34,791 nt of DNA from an uncultured Lachnospiraceae bacterium (GCA_944383965.1 CALWRQ010000016.1:1-34791); one strand, 5' to 3'; counted from the first letter of the stretch, positions 10,143-18,635 are shown. Made by a program: numbers and translations. The notes: a model not told the origin generated them from the sequence alone.

Positions 10143-10171
10143 ACTATACCCTATTTATTTGACAAAGTCAA
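10143..10171 (-). promoter_or_regulatory. Promoter and MarR operator of the MarR-flavodoxin operon
   Basis: On the minus strand TTGACT (10166-10171), a 17-bp spacer and TATAGT (10143-10148) form a strong promoter. The 13-bp palindrome TTGAC-AAA-GTCAA at 10159-10171 overlaps the -35 box. This is the expected place for a self-repressing MarR dimer. Confidence 0.65.
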
Positions 10172-10246
10172 GTATTTTGGGAAGAAAAATCCGGCTGCTG
10201 GCCGGTCTTTTCTTCTATCATGCGGAAAGGACTCTTTCCGGAACGC

Positions 10247-10564
10247 CTATTTCTCTGCCTCCGGCTCCTGCTCCCCCTCTTCCGCGATCCTGGCAAAAAC
10301 CATATCATAGCCGTCATTTCCGTAGTTCAGGGAGCGATTTACCCGGCTGATCGTCGCTGTGGAAGCTCCCGTTCTGGATGCGATCTCCAGATAAGTCTTT
10401 TCCTCCCGCAGCATCTTGGCCACTTCATAGCGCTGGGACAGGGAAAGCAGCTCGTTCACCGTACAGACATCTTCAAAAAACATATAACATTCATCCATAT
10501 TTTTCAAAGTCAGAATCGCCTGAAACAGGTGATCCACCGCTTCTGTCTTGATTTTCTTGTTCAT
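10247..10564 (-). CDS. yerC: YerC/YecD-type TrpR-like regulator
   Basis: A 105-residue protein of the YerC/YecD family, related to the tryptophan repressor DNA-binding fold. The helix-turn-helix reads SQRYEVAKMLREEKTYLEIASRTGASTATISRVNRSLNYG, closely matching the family consensus. An acidic tail of about 12 residues ends the protein. The family is common in Firmicutes as a single small gene and its regulon is poorly known. The gene is followed on the same strand by the MarR operon, but about 75 bp plus the latter's own promoter separate them. Confidence 0.88.
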   Translation of the reverse strand: MNKKIKTEAVDHLFQAILTLKNMDECYMFFEDVCTVNELLSLSQRYEVAKMLREEKTYLEIASRTGASTATISRVNRSLNYGNDGYDMVFARIAEEGEQEPEAEK

Positions 10565-10676
10565 TGGCTTTCTTTTCCCTTCAGTCTGTTTTATATTTCA
10601 TCCGAAGATGATCCATATTCTTTCTGATTTTAACATACTAAAGCCATAAAGTCCACCCTAAATTGAGACAACTTTC

Positions 10677-11486
10677 TTAAGAAAAGATGAATTTTTCGAT
10701 TACCCAAGCCACTCCGTCGTCATTATTGGATTTCGTGACAAAATCTGCCGCCTGTCGAACCGGAAGAACCGCATTCTCCATGGCCACTCCCAGACCGGCA
10801 TACCGGATCATGGACAGATCGTTGTACCCGTCTCCGCAGGCAATCATCTGCTCCCTGGAAAGTCCCATGACCTCCAGCAGCCGTTCCAGAGACTGGGCCT
10901 TGTCGATTCCCCTGGGAAGGATCTCCAGAAAATACGGTTCAGACCGATATACGCTGAAGTTTTTACCTAAAGCCGCTTTCACCTTCGGCTCTACGGTAGC
11001 CAAATAATCTCCCTCCTCCAGCATGATGAATTTGGGAACTGCAAAATTCACATAATCCTCCATATGTTCCACCTGCCGGATCTCCATGGAATTGATCTTT
11101 CCTTCCAGGCCTGCATATTCGTTTTCCCGGTTGTTGGTAATGATCTCCTCTCCTTCATAGGTAAGGATATCCACCTGATTGTCTCTGGCCAGTTCAATGA
11201 TCCTTCGGTTGCTTTCTGCAGGAAGAAGTCTGGAAAACACCGTTTTCTCCTCGGCGCAGCCGATGATCATGCCTCCGTTGTAGGAAAGAATGTAGCCCCC
11301 GTAATTCTTCAGTTCCAGTTCTTCTGCCAGATGACGGATCCCCTTGGTCGGGCGGCCGGATGCCAGTACTACCTTTTTCCCCATCTGCTGCATTTTCATC
11401 AGGGCCTCCTTTGTTCTCGGAGTAATGACCTTGTCCTTATTGGTGAGCGTGCCGTCCAGATCCAGCACGATTACTTCATATTCCAT
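10677..11486 (-). CDS. Cof-type HAD-superfamily sugar-phosphate phosphatase
   Basis: A 269-residue HAD hydrolase of the Cof/IIB (YidA-like) group. Motif I is LDLDGTLTNKD with the nucleophile Asp near residue 8. Motif II is VLASGRPTKG and motif III/IV is CGDGYNDLSMI, with the metal-binding aspartates. The large cap between motifs II and III is typical of enzymes that remove phosphate from sugar phosphates or flavin-type substrates. The start at 11486 follows AAAGGAG; the frame is open further upstream but has no ribosome site there. The precise substrate cannot be read from sequence. Confidence 0.88.
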   Translation of the reverse strand: MEYEVIVLDLDGTLTNKDKVITPRTKEALMKMQQMGKKVVLASGRPTKGIRHLAEELELKNYGGYILSYNGGMIIGCAEEKTVFSRLLPAESNRRIIELARDNQVDILTYEGEEIITNNRENEYAGLEGKINSMEIRQVEHMEDYVNFAVPKFIMLEEGDYLATVEPKVKAALGKNFSVYRSEPYFLEILPRGIDKAQSLERLLEVMGLSREQMIACGDGYNDLSMIRYAGLGVAMENAVLPVRQAADFVTKSNNDDGVAWVIEKFIFS

Positions 11487-11569
11487 CCTGCTTCTCCTTT
11501 GTTTCCTCATGATTTTCCGGTATTTAGTGTACGATAGATCCGTGGAAAATGCAACGGGATATACAGGAA

Positions 11570-11599
11570 AAGAGCCGCAGATCTGCACCTGCGGCTCTT
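11570..11599 (-). terminator. Terminator of glucarate dehydratase gene
   Basis: An 11-bp stem, AAGAGCCGCAG (11570-11580) with its complement (11589-11599), is followed on the minus strand by a T-run. It sits 14 bp after the gudD stop. Confidence 0.8.
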
Positions 11600-11612
11600 A
11601 AAACCCCCTCCT

Positions 11613-12962
11613 TTAACGTACCAGGCAGGGCTTTTTGGAATCAAATTTCCAGTTGGGAATCAGATACTGCATTGCCATGGCGTCATCCCTGTCGTGACTG
11701 GGAAGCTGTCTGTACAGCTTATTGGCTTCCATGACCTTATCCATGTCAATGGTAACTCCCATTCCGGGCTTATCCGGAACTTCCAGATATCCGTTGCGGA
11801 TCTGGGGAGTATCCTTCAGCAGGTTCTGGCCGTCCTGCCAGATCCAGTGGGTATCCAGCGCCGTGGGATTTCCCGGGGCTGCTGCCGCCACATGAGCGAA
11901 AGCTGTCAGAGTAATGTCAAAATGGTTGTTGGAATGGCTTCCCCAGGTCAGGCCCCAGTCATTCAGGATCTGCGCCATCCGCACGCTTCCTCCGAAGCCC
12001 CAGAAATGAGGATCTGCCAGCACGATATCCACAGATTTCAGCGCTGCAGCATGATAGAACTGCCTCCAGTCCGTAGCGATCATATTGGTCGCTACGGGAA
12101 GCTTCACTGCATTTTTGAACTCTGCCATTACTTCTCTGCTGGAATAGCCTGCTTCCGGTCCGCAGGGATCTTCGATATATGTAAGGATTCCTTCCATGGG
12201 ACGGCACAGGCTGATGGCCTCTTCCAGGCTCCACGCGCCGTTGGGATCAATGTTGATCCGGCCGTTGGGGAACGCCTTTTTCAGAGCGCGGACCGCTTCC
12301 ATCTCTTCCGTTCCTTCCAGTACTCCGCCCTTCAGCTTGAAATTGCGGAATCCATATTTCTCATGAAGCACCTGAGCCTGCTCCACGATCTGATCAGGAG
12401 TCAGCATTTCCTTCCTGCGCATCCGGAACCAGGGATCGGTGCTGCTGCTCTCATCCAGATATGCCAGCTCCGGTGCCTTTTCCTTATCGCTTACGTAGAA
12501 CAGGTATCCCAGCGTTTCCACTTTGTCCCTCTGCTTGCCGTCACCCAGCAGCTCGCACATGGGAAGATCCAGATACTGTCCCAGCAGATCCAGCAGGGCA
12601 CACTCAATCGCCCATTCGGCCTTTACCACAAATTTCAGTTTGCTGATATCCAGACTCTGGATTCCTTCTCCGTCATCCTCTTTCGCCCGTCTGCTGGCTT
12701 TGTGGATCGTATCCAGGATCTTGCGGTAGGTTCCCACCTGCTTGCCGACCACCAGAGGGATGCAGCTCTCCAGAGCCTCACAGGTGTAGTCTCCCCCATG
12801 AATCTCTCCGATTCCCGTATGTCCCGCACTGTCCTTCAAAATCACCAGGTTTCTTGTAAAAAACGGTGCATGAGCTCCGCTCAGCGTCATCAGCATGCTG
12901 TCCCTTCCGGCCACAGGAATAACCTGCATTTCCGTTACTACCGGCGTTCCCTTTTCCATCAT
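11613..12962 (-). CDS. gudD: Glucarate dehydratase
   Basis: A 449-residue enolase-superfamily enzyme that removes water from D-glucarate (or L-idarate) to give 5-keto-4-deoxyglucarate. Diagnostic residues are visible. The base motif KLK is at 209-211. Metal ligands are Asp239 (INIDPNGAW), Glu264 (YIEDPCG) and Asn293 (ATNMIATDW). The His/Asp pair side has Asp317 (ADPHFWG) and the GSHSNNHFDI segment around 341-350. The length matches E. coli GudD. AAGGAGG lies 7 nt upstream of the chosen ATG. No aldolase, kinase or transporter of the pathway is adjacent. The divergent LysR gene is the likely regulator. Confidence 0.95.
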   Translation of the reverse strand: MMEKGTPVVTEMQVIPVAGRDSMLMTLSGAHAPFFTRNLVILKDSAGHTGIGEIHGGDYTCEALESCIPLVVGKQVGTYRKILDTIHKASRRAKEDDGEGIQSLDISKLKFVVKAEWAIECALLDLLGQYLDLPMCELLGDGKQRDKVETLGYLFYVSDKEKAPELAYLDESSSTDPWFRMRRKEMLTPDQIVEQAQVLHEKYGFRNFKLKGGVLEGTEEMEAVRALKKAFPNGRINIDPNGAWSLEEAISLCRPMEGILTYIEDPCGPEAGYSSREVMAEFKNAVKLPVATNMIATDWRQFYHAAALKSVDIVLADPHFWGFGGSVRMAQILNDWGLTWGSHSNNHFDITLTAFAHVAAAAPGNPTALDTHWIWQDGQNLLKDTPQIRNGYLEVPDKPGMGVTIDMDKVMEANKLYRQLPSHDRDDAMAMQYLIPNWKFDSKKPCLVR

Positions 12963-13032
12963 TACGATTCCTCCTTCTCAATACCTTCTGTTCCCAACAA
13001 ATTTCAATCTTTCTTTATACCCTTCGGTTTGC

Positions 13033-13093
13033 TATAATTATCTTAATATAACTGTTTTTATTTTTCCAATTCGGAAATCTGATTGTGACAATC
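13033..13093. promoter_or_regulatory. Divergent gudD / LysR control region
   Basis: A perfect TATAAT at 13033-13038 could serve the LysR gene on the plus strand, though its -35 is weak. At 13081-13093 lies the inverted repeat GATTG-TGA-CAATC, a LysR-type dyad, between the two divergent starts. I could not fix a convincing gudD promoter on the minus strand. Confidence 0.4.
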
Positions 13094-13147
13094 ATTATTT
13101 TTAATTGCCTGATCTATGATCCCATTCTTCCAGAAAGGAGACTCTTT

Positions 13148-14068
13148 ATGGATACCCGGTATCTGACCTATATCCTGGCCATTGCCAGGAAAAAAAATAT
13201 GACGAAGGCGGCGGAGGAGCTTTATGTGTCCCAATCCTCCCTCAGCCAGTATCTGACCAAACTGGAGCAGGAGATCGGAACTCCTCTTTTTTTCCGTACC
13301 AAAGGAGAGCTGACCCTCACTCCCGCCGGAAAGCTGTACACAGAAGCGGCAGAAAAAGTGATTCATATCAAGACGCAGCTCTACAAGGATATTTCCAGTC
13401 TGGACAACAAAGGACACATTACCATCGGAGTGACTTCCCAATTCGGCCTGCGGGCTCTGACGGAGATCATTCCCAAATTCAAAGCTGCCTATCCGGACTA
13501 CCGCATTGAGATCACCGAGCAGAGCCTGCCTTCCATTACAAAAATGCTGCTGGAGGAAAACCTGGATCTGGGGCTGATCGCCGCAAATGCCATTTCTCCC
13601 TTCCAGAAAGAAAATGTGGATCTGCTCCGGGAAGAGGAGGTGCTTTTTACCATTCCTGCTTCCCATCCCTATACAAAGAAAAATCCTTCCGGTTCCATCC
13701 CCCAGAAGGATCTGATTCCTGTGTTTCAGAACGAAAACTTCCTGCTGTCCCGAAAAGAGTCCTCTCTGCGGGTCATCTCGGACCAGCTGTTCAGACAGGC
13801 CGGCTTTGAGCCCAGCGCCATCTGTGAGACAAACAGTGTTACCGCTACACGGCGCATGGTAGCCAACGGCATCGGTGTCACATTCATCGGAGAATCCTGC
13901 ATAAACACATCCGATCCGGTAGCCTATTATTCCCTGGATCCCAAGCTGTATCGTCTCAATCTCCTCGTGCGCCGAAAAAACTGGATCCTGAACCCGGCAG
14001 AAACCTATCTGTGCCAGCTGATCCGGTCCTGTTTTCCGGATGCGGAGCCGCAGGCTTCAAAGCAGTAG
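13148..14068 (+). CDS. LysR-family regulator, probable regulator of gudD
   Basis: A 306-residue LysR-type regulator. The helix-turn-helix is ARKKNMTKAAEELYVSQSSLSQYLTKLEQEIG, followed by FFRTKGELTLTPAG. The effector domain from about residue 90 begins HITIGVTSQFGLRALTEIIPKF. The ATG at 13148 is preceded by AGAAAGGAG at 7 nt; the longer frame from 13085 lacks such a site. The divergent arrangement with glucarate dehydratase is the classic LysR layout, which suggests control by glucarate or a related hexarate. That is an inference from position only. Confidence 0.88.
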   Translation: MDTRYLTYILAIARKKNMTKAAEELYVSQSSLSQYLTKLEQEIGTPLFFRTKGELTLTPAGKLYTEAAEKVIHIKTQLYKDISSLDNKGHITIGVTSQFGLRALTEIIPKFKAAYPDYRIEITEQSLPSITKMLLEENLDLGLIAANAISPFQKENVDLLREEEVLFTIPASHPYTKKNPSGSIPQKDLIPVFQNENFLLSRKESSLRVISDQLFRQAGFEPSAICETNSVTATRRMVANGIGVTFIGESCINTSDPVAYYSLDPKLYRLNLLVRRKNWILNPAETYLCQLIRSCFPDAEPQASKQ

Positions 14069-14069
14069 A

Positions 14070-14098
14070 AAATCCGGCCTGCATTTCAGGCCGGATTT
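14070..14098. terminator. Convergent terminator LysR / alarmone synthetase
   Basis: A perfect 12-bp stem, AAATCCGGCCTG (14070-14081) with CAGGCCGGATTT (14087-14098), is followed by CTTCTTTTTT on the plus strand. The stop codon of the minus-strand gene lies inside the hairpin, so both genes end here. Confidence 0.85.
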
Positions 14099-14700
14099 CT
14101 TCTTTTTTCTGTCTGTTCTCTGTCCTCCGCCACCGCCTGCTCCATCTGCTCTAATAAAAGGGAATACTGAAGAAACCGTTCACTCCAGGCCTGCCTGTCT
14201 TCTTCCTTCCTTTTATAGCAGCTCCTGTGCTCCAGGCTTGCCCACAGATCCATGGCCATGGTACGCAGCTGAATCTCCACCGGATAGTATTCCATCCCGT
14301 CCACCCTGTAAATGGGAACCCCCACCACCAGATGATAGCTTTTATAACCGTTTTCCTTCGGACTGGTGATATAATCTTTTTCCTTTACAATTTCCAGATC
14401 TCCCTGTTTCTTCAGGGCCCTGGCCAGTTTGCGGATACCGGCCAGATCATAGCAGATGACCCGTACGCCTGCGATATCCCTGAGATAGTATCTGGCCTCA
14501 TCCGCTGTCTTTTCTCTTCCCTTTTTCTCCAGTTTGCTCTCAATGCTGTCCTTGGTCTTGATTCTGGACTGCATATGGTGGATCGGTTCTTCCCCGTACC
14601 GTTTCCTATAATCCTCAGCCAGAATCTTCAGCCGGTTCTCCATATTGCCCAGACATTCCCGGTAAGGACCGATCAGTTCCTGATATTCTTTTTCCTCCAC
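14086..14700 (-). CDS. Small alarmone synthetase (RelA/SpoT domain, (p)ppGpp synthase)
   Basis: A 204-residue stand-alone RelA/SpoT synthetase. It has no HD hydrolase and no TGS/ACT regulatory domain. Family motifs are present: RIKTKDSIESKLEKKG (substrate site), YYLRDIAGVRVICYD, SPKENGYKSYHLVV and VEIQLRTMAMDLWASLEH, with the Gln/Glu and Arg/His residues of the nucleotide sites. Such enzymes transfer pyrophosphate from ATP to GDP or GTP under stress. Length and motif set fit the RelQ/YjbM class best. The start is a GTG at 14700 with GGAGGTGAGGG about 10 nt upstream. Confidence 0.9.
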   Translation of the reverse strand: MEEKEYQELIGPYRECLGNMENRLKILAEDYRKRYGEEPIHHMQSRIKTKDSIESKLEKKGREKTADEARYYLRDIAGVRVICYDLAGIRKLARALKKQGDLEIVKEKDYITSPKENGYKSYHLVVGVPIYRVDGMEYYPVEIQLRTMAMDLWASLEHRSCYKRKEEDRQAWSERFLQYSLLLEQMEQAVAEDREQTEKRRNPA

Positions 14701-14930
14701 CTTCTGCCCTCACCTCCATCCCGTCGTTTTCTCCAGTGTAAGGGAAAATTGTGATAAATCTGTGTATACTTTCTTTTATTTTCATAATTTTTCCATTCCT
14801 TTCCGCCGAGAGCTTCTGCCGCGGATCCTCAGGGCCGGCTGGCCCCCTTCCGTTTGATCCCTGCAGGATCTGCACACCGCCTTCCCGTTCCCCACATACC
14901 ATGTAGTATCATCGCTGAAAGGAGCATCCC

Positions 14931-15434
14931 ATGAAAAAAAAGAAATTATCTTTGTCTCTTTCTCTCACTGCCGCTTCCCTGGCCTTCTGTCTGGCCGCAG
15001 TCTCTCTCTTTGCCTGCTCTTCCCGGGAAACGGGCCTGACTCCCGTAACTCTCAACGAAGTGGCCCATTCTGTCTTCTACGCCCCTCAGTACGCTGCCAT
15101 CGAACTGGGATATTTTGAAGACGAAGGCATTGAGCTGACCCTGATCAACGGAGGCGGGGCAGACAAAGTCATGACTTCCCTGATATCGGGAGATGCCCAG
15201 ATCGGGTTTATGGGCTCCGAAGCCGGAATCTACGTATATCAGCAGGGCCTGGAGGACTATGCGGTCAATTTTGCTCAGCTCACCCAGCGGGCAGGCAATT
15301 TTCTGGTAAGCAAAACCCCGTCTTCGTCCTTCTCCTGGACGGACCTGAAAGGAAAAACCGTGCTGGGCGGTCGGGCCGGCGGCCGCCCATACAGGATGGT
15401 ACGATTTCTCTCCGGATTTTTATACTGTCGGTAA
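14931..15434 (+). pseudogene. 5' half of interrupted NMT1/SsuA-like ABC substrate-binding lipoprotein
   Basis: This is the N-terminal part of a substrate-binding lipoprotein. It has a lysine-rich start, a hydrophobic stretch and the lipobox SLFAC at about residues 24-29. The domain starts TPVTLNEVAHSVFYAPQYAAIE and includes GGGADKVMTSLISGDAQIGFMG, typical of the NMT1/SsuA/TauA family. Host sequence ends at 15382 inside the codons for RAGG. The last 17 residues up to the stop come from inserted DNA. Fusing 14931-15382 to 25337-25901 gives an exact 338-codon frame. AAAGGAG precedes the ATG. No permease or ATPase gene adjoins either half, so this was an orphan binding protein. The fragment alone should not bind ligand. 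Confidence 0.9.
15372..15382 (+). repeat. attL core (left 11-bp direct repeat)
   Basis: CGGGCCGGCGG is shared exactly with 25326-25336; the next bases differ on both sides (T and C here, G and T there). Its centre is the palindrome GCCGGC. The surrounding left half-site CTGGG (15363-15367) comes from the host gene and pairs with CCCAG in the right flank (25342-25346) when attB is rebuilt. Confidence 0.85.
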
Positions 15435-15485
15435 AATTATCCAAAAACTCTTCTGTTCAGTTCAGAAAACACGACATAATTACCG

Positions 15486-15538
15486 ATTTTTGGGTATTTT
15501 TGTGAACCGGATTCTGATAAAATTTAAACTATCAGAAT
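15486..15538 (+). promoter_or_regulatory. Control region of the element's importer operon
   Basis: Two ATTTTTG direct repeats lie exactly 10 bp apart (15486-15492 and 15496-15502), one helical turn, as AraC-type response regulators often bind. The second runs into a possible -35, TTGTGA (15500-15505). After 17 bp comes TTTAAA (15523-15528), a modest -10. A perfect 9-bp inverted repeat, ATTCTGATA and TATCAGAAT (15511-15519 and 15530-15538), spans the -10. The half-site TTCTG...CAGAA also occurs at 15451-15467. This suits activation by the element's own regulator plus a second control layer. Confidence 0.45.
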
Positions 15539-15557
15539 ATGAACGGAGGGATTCATT

Positions 15558-16727
15558 ATGAAAAAAAAGTTAGCACTGCTGTTGGCGTGCACCATGATGC
15601 TTGGTATGACCGCCTGTTCCGGCGGCGGCACTGCATCTACCACTGCTGCTCCCGCTGAAGCGGAAACCACTCAGGCTGCTTCAGAAGCGGAAGGAAGCGA
15701 GGCCGCGTCCGGTGATATGGAGGCCCTGATCGAAGCCGCAAAGGCGGAAGGGGAACTTACGGTTTACGGTTCCTGCGAAGAAGAGTATCTGTCTGCCGCC
15801 TGCCAGAATTTTGAGAAGCTCTACGGGATCAAAGTAAAATATCAGAGACTTTCCACCTCGGAAGTATACACCAAGGTATCCGAGGAAGGAGGAAAGCCCT
15901 CTGCTGATGTATGGTTCGGAGGAACCACCGATCCTTACAACGAGGCCGTTGCCGACGGTCTGCTGATGCCTTATGAAGCCATGAACGCAGTAAACCTGAT
16001 CAGTGAGGATTACAAAGATCCTACCAACTGCTGGTACGGCATCTACAAAGGAATCCTGGGTTTCATGGTAAACACCGAAGAGCTCACCCGTCTGGGTCTG
16101 GAGGCTCCTCATACCTGGGACGATCTGACCAAAGAGGAATACAAGGGACTGATCATGATGTCCAACCCCAATACCGCCGGTACCGCTAAGCTGGTCATCA
16201 ACACCATGGTTCAGATGAAGGGCCATGATGAAGCCATGGAATATTTCAAAGCGCTGGACAAGAATATTGCACAGTACACCAAATCCGGTTCCGGTCCTTC
16301 CAAGATGGTAGGCCCCGGCGAATGTGTGATCGCCATCGGTTTCCTGCATGACGGTATTTACCAGATCCTTCAGGGCTATGACAACATCGAGCTCATCGTT
16401 CCTGAGGACGGAACCTCCTTTGAGATCGGCGCCACCGCTATTTTCGAGGGCTGCGCTCATCCCAATGCTGCAAAGCTGTGGATCGAATACGCTCTGTCTC
16501 CTGACTGTGTCGACCACGCCAAGGAGAATGGCTCCTACCAGTTCCTGGTGATCAGCAATGCGACCCAGCCTGAGGAAGCTACCCAGTTCGGTCTGGATAT
16601 GAACAATACCATTGACTACGATTTTGAGGATGCCAAGAACAACATCGCTCAGTATGTGGAAGACTTCTTCGCAGCTCTGGGAAGCTCTTCTGACAGTGCG
16701 GATTCCAGCCGTTTCCTGACGGAATAG
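15558..16727 (+). CDS. ABC importer substrate-binding lipoprotein (AfuA/FbpA family)
   Basis: A 389-residue extracellular binding lipoprotein. The signal peptide ends in a lipobox, GMTAC, with Cys20, followed by an Ala/Thr/Glu-rich linker to about residue 55. The domain begins GELTVYGSCEEEYLSAACQNFEKLYG and contains SADVWFGGTTDPYNEA, typical of the family that includes ferric-binding FbpA and sugar-phosphate-binding AfuA. Iron binders carry a Tyr-Tyr pair where this protein has IGFLHDG (His264, Asp265). That argues against Fe3+ and is compatible with an AfuA-like phosphorylated ligand. ACGGAGGG is the ribosome site. It is the first gene of the element's importer operon. Confidence 0.88.
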   Translation: MKKKLALLLACTMMLGMTACSGGGTASTTAAPAEAETTQAASEAEGSEAASGDMEALIEAAKAEGELTVYGSCEEEYLSAACQNFEKLYGIKVKYQRLSTSEVYTKVSEEGGKPSADVWFGGTTDPYNEAVADGLLMPYEAMNAVNLISEDYKDPTNCWYGIYKGILGFMVNTEELTRLGLEAPHTWDDLTKEEYKGLIMMSNPNTAGTAKLVINTMVQMKGHDEAMEYFKALDKNIAQYTKSGSGPSKMVGPGECVIAIGFLHDGIYQILQGYDNIELIVPEDGTSFEIGATAIFEGCAHPNAAKLWIEYALSPDCVDHAKENGSYQFLVISNATQPEEATQFGLDMNNTIDYDFEDAKNNIAQYVEDFFAALGSSSDSADSSRFLTE

Positions 16728-16834
16728 GTTTCCGTCTTACGGAAACGGTCCGATGCCGGAGAAAAATAACCCCGGCGCCCCGCCCATGAAATGAAAAGGC
16801 GCTGCGAATATGCGTTTTCCGGCATTTCGCAGCG
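16728..16834 (+). terminator. Hairpins between binding-protein and permease genes (partial terminator)
   Basis: Directly after the stop codon an 8-bp hairpin (16728-16735 with 16739-16746, GTTTCCGT arm) is followed by a second one, a 9-bp stem (16800-16808 with 16826-16834, CGCTGCGAA arm), and then TCTTTCC. The T-tract is weak. The likely effect is partial termination and protection of the upstream message, so that binding protein is made in excess over permease. Confidence 0.55.
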
Positions 16835-16880
16835 TCTTTCCTGTTAAAAAACAATGCACCAACAGAAAGGGGGCCTTTTT

Positions 16881-18590
16881 GTGGCCAGAAATCAAAGCGC
16901 CCGCCTGGAGCGCAAAAAATTCTTCTCAGACCCCATCCTGATCAGCATGATCGCAGTGCTGCTCATCTTCCTGGCTCTGTTCATCCTCTATCCTCTGCTC
17001 ATGCTGCTGGTGGACAGCTTCTATTCAGAGGAAGGATTTACGCTGGATGTATTCAAACGGGTCTTAAGTCTGGAACGATTCCGGACTGCATTCAAAAACA
17101 CGCTGGTCCTGGGTGTGATCACCGGACTTGCTTCTACTGCGATCGGTCTTCTGTTTGCTTACGTGGAAGTGTATGTAAAGCTGAAAACAAAGATTCTGGA
17201 AAAGCTGTTTGCAGTAGTTTCCATGCTGCCGGTGGTTTCTCCCCCCTTCGTGCTGTCCCTGTCCATGATCATGCTGTTCGGGCGAAGCGGAATCATCACC
17301 CGTTCCCTGCTGGGGATCTATGACTCCAACGTGTACGGCCTGAAGGGCATCGCCATTGTACAGACCCTGACCTTTTTCCCGGTCTGCTACCTGATGCTGA
17401 AAGGACTGCTGAAAAATATCGATCCTTCTCTGGAAGAAGCCACCAGAGATATGGGAGCCTCCCGCTGGAAAGTCTTTACCAGTGTGACCTTCCCCCTGCT
17501 GCTCCCCGGACTGGGAAATGCCTTCCTTGTAACCTTCATAGAGTCTGTAGCCGACTTCGCCAATCCCATGCTGATCGGCGGTTCCTATGACACGCTGGCC
17601 ACCACCATTTATCTGCAGGTGACCGGAGCCTATGATTCCACAGGCGCTGCAGCCATGTCCGTTGTGCTGCTCTCTCTGACCATGGTGCTGTTCCTGATCC
17701 AGAAATATTATCTGGAAAAGAAGACAGCGGCTACCCTTACGGGAAAGGCTTCCAGAATGCGCATGCTGATCGAAGACAGGAGCGTGACCGTTCCTCTGAC
17801 CATTATCTGTACCCTGGTTGCCGCCTACGTGATCCTTATGTACATCATGGTTCCTTTCGGAGCCCTGTTCACTCTCTGGGGCCGTGACTACAGCCTGAGT
17901 CTGAAATGGTTCCAGTATATGTTCAAGACCAGCGGTCTGAAAGCATTCAAGGATTCCTTCCTGCTTTCTCTGATCGCAGCTCCTCTCACCGCGTTCCTGT
18001 CCATGGTGATTTCCTACCTGGTTGTAAAAAAGCGGTTTAAGGGCAGAAGCTTTATTGAATTTGTGTCCATGCTGGCCATGGCAGTTCCGGGAACCGTTCT
18101 GGGTATCGGATACATCCGCGGCTACGCCAACGGATTATTCCGCACCGGAATTATGAGCGGCCTTTACGGAACCGGTCTGATCCTGATCATCGTATTTATT
18201 GTAAGAAGTCTTCCTACCGGAACCAGAAGCGGTATCTCCGCCCTGCGTCAGATCGACAAATCCATCGAGGAATCCGCTTATGACATGGGCGCCAACTCCG
18301 CCCGCGTATTCATGACCGTAACCCTGCCTCTGATCAAAGATTCCTTTTTCAGCGGCCTGGTCACCGCATTTGTACGGAGCATTACGGCAATTTCAGCCAT
18401 CATCCTTCTGGTAACGCCGGACTTCCTGCTGATCACCTGCCAGATCAATGAGCAGGCGGAAAAGGGAAATTACGGTGTGGCCTGCGCCTATGCTACGGTC
18501 CTGATCCTCATTACATACGGAGCCGTGCTGATCATGAACCTGCTGATCGGCCGCTTCGGAACCAGCAGAAAAATACGGGATATCCAGTAA
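16881..18590 (+). CDS. ABC importer fused double permease (FbpB/AfuB type)
   Basis: A permease of about 569 residues with two homologous halves, so one polypeptide supplies the whole membrane channel. About 12 hydrophobic helices are visible. Each half carries an EAA loop that docks on the ATPase: SLEEATRDMGASRWKVFTSV in the first half and SIEESAYDMGANSARVFMTV in the second. The GTG at 16881 is preferred over an in-frame ATG at 16854 because GAAAGGGGG lies 7 nt before the GTG, whereas the ATG lies upstream of that site. Fused permeases are usual for FbpB, AfuB and related importers. Confidence 0.92.
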   Translation: MARNQSARLERKKFFSDPILISMIAVLLIFLALFILYPLLMLLVDSFYSEEGFTLDVFKRVLSLERFRTAFKNTLVLGVITGLASTAIGLLFAYVEVYVKLKTKILEKLFAVVSMLPVVSPPFVLSLSMIMLFGRSGIITRSLLGIYDSNVYGLKGIAIVQTLTFFPVCYLMLKGLLKNIDPSLEEATRDMGASRWKVFTSVTFPLLLPGLGNAFLVTFIESVADFANPMLIGGSYDTLATTIYLQVTGAYDSTGAAAMSVVLLSLTMVLFLIQKYYLEKKTAATLTGKASRMRMLIEDRSVTVPLTIICTLVAAYVILMYIMVPFGALFTLWGRDYSLSLKWFQYMFKTSGLKAFKDSFLLSLIAAPLTAFLSMVISYLVVKKRFKGRSFIEFVSMLAMAVPGTVLGIGYIRGYANGLFRTGIMSGLYGTGLILIIVFIVRSLPTGTRSGISALRQIDKSIEESAYDMGANSARVFMTVTLPLIKDSFFSGLVTAFVRSITAISAIILLVTPDFLLITCQINEQAEKGNYGVACAYATVLILITYGAVLIMNLLIGRFGTSRKIRDIQ

Positions 18591-18635
18591 AACCCAAGAT
18601 CCCGGTAAACTCCGGGCAGAGAGGAGATATGAAAA

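Noticed and set aside
10114-10144. Upstream start for the MarR gene
   Set aside because: The ATG at 10144 lies in the predicted -10 box; the start at 10114 has a GGGAGGA ribosome site.
11694-13037. Plus-strand open frame of 447 codons opposite gudD
   Set aside because: It is antisense to a glucarate dehydratase with all catalytic residues; there is no family resemblance and no start signal.
14701-14930. Possible gene or riboswitch in the 230-bp spacer before the split binding-protein gene
   Set aside because: Frames here have no ribosome sites, and I could not find a recognisable aptamer or a convincing promoter. Only the AAAGGAG site before 14931 is clear.
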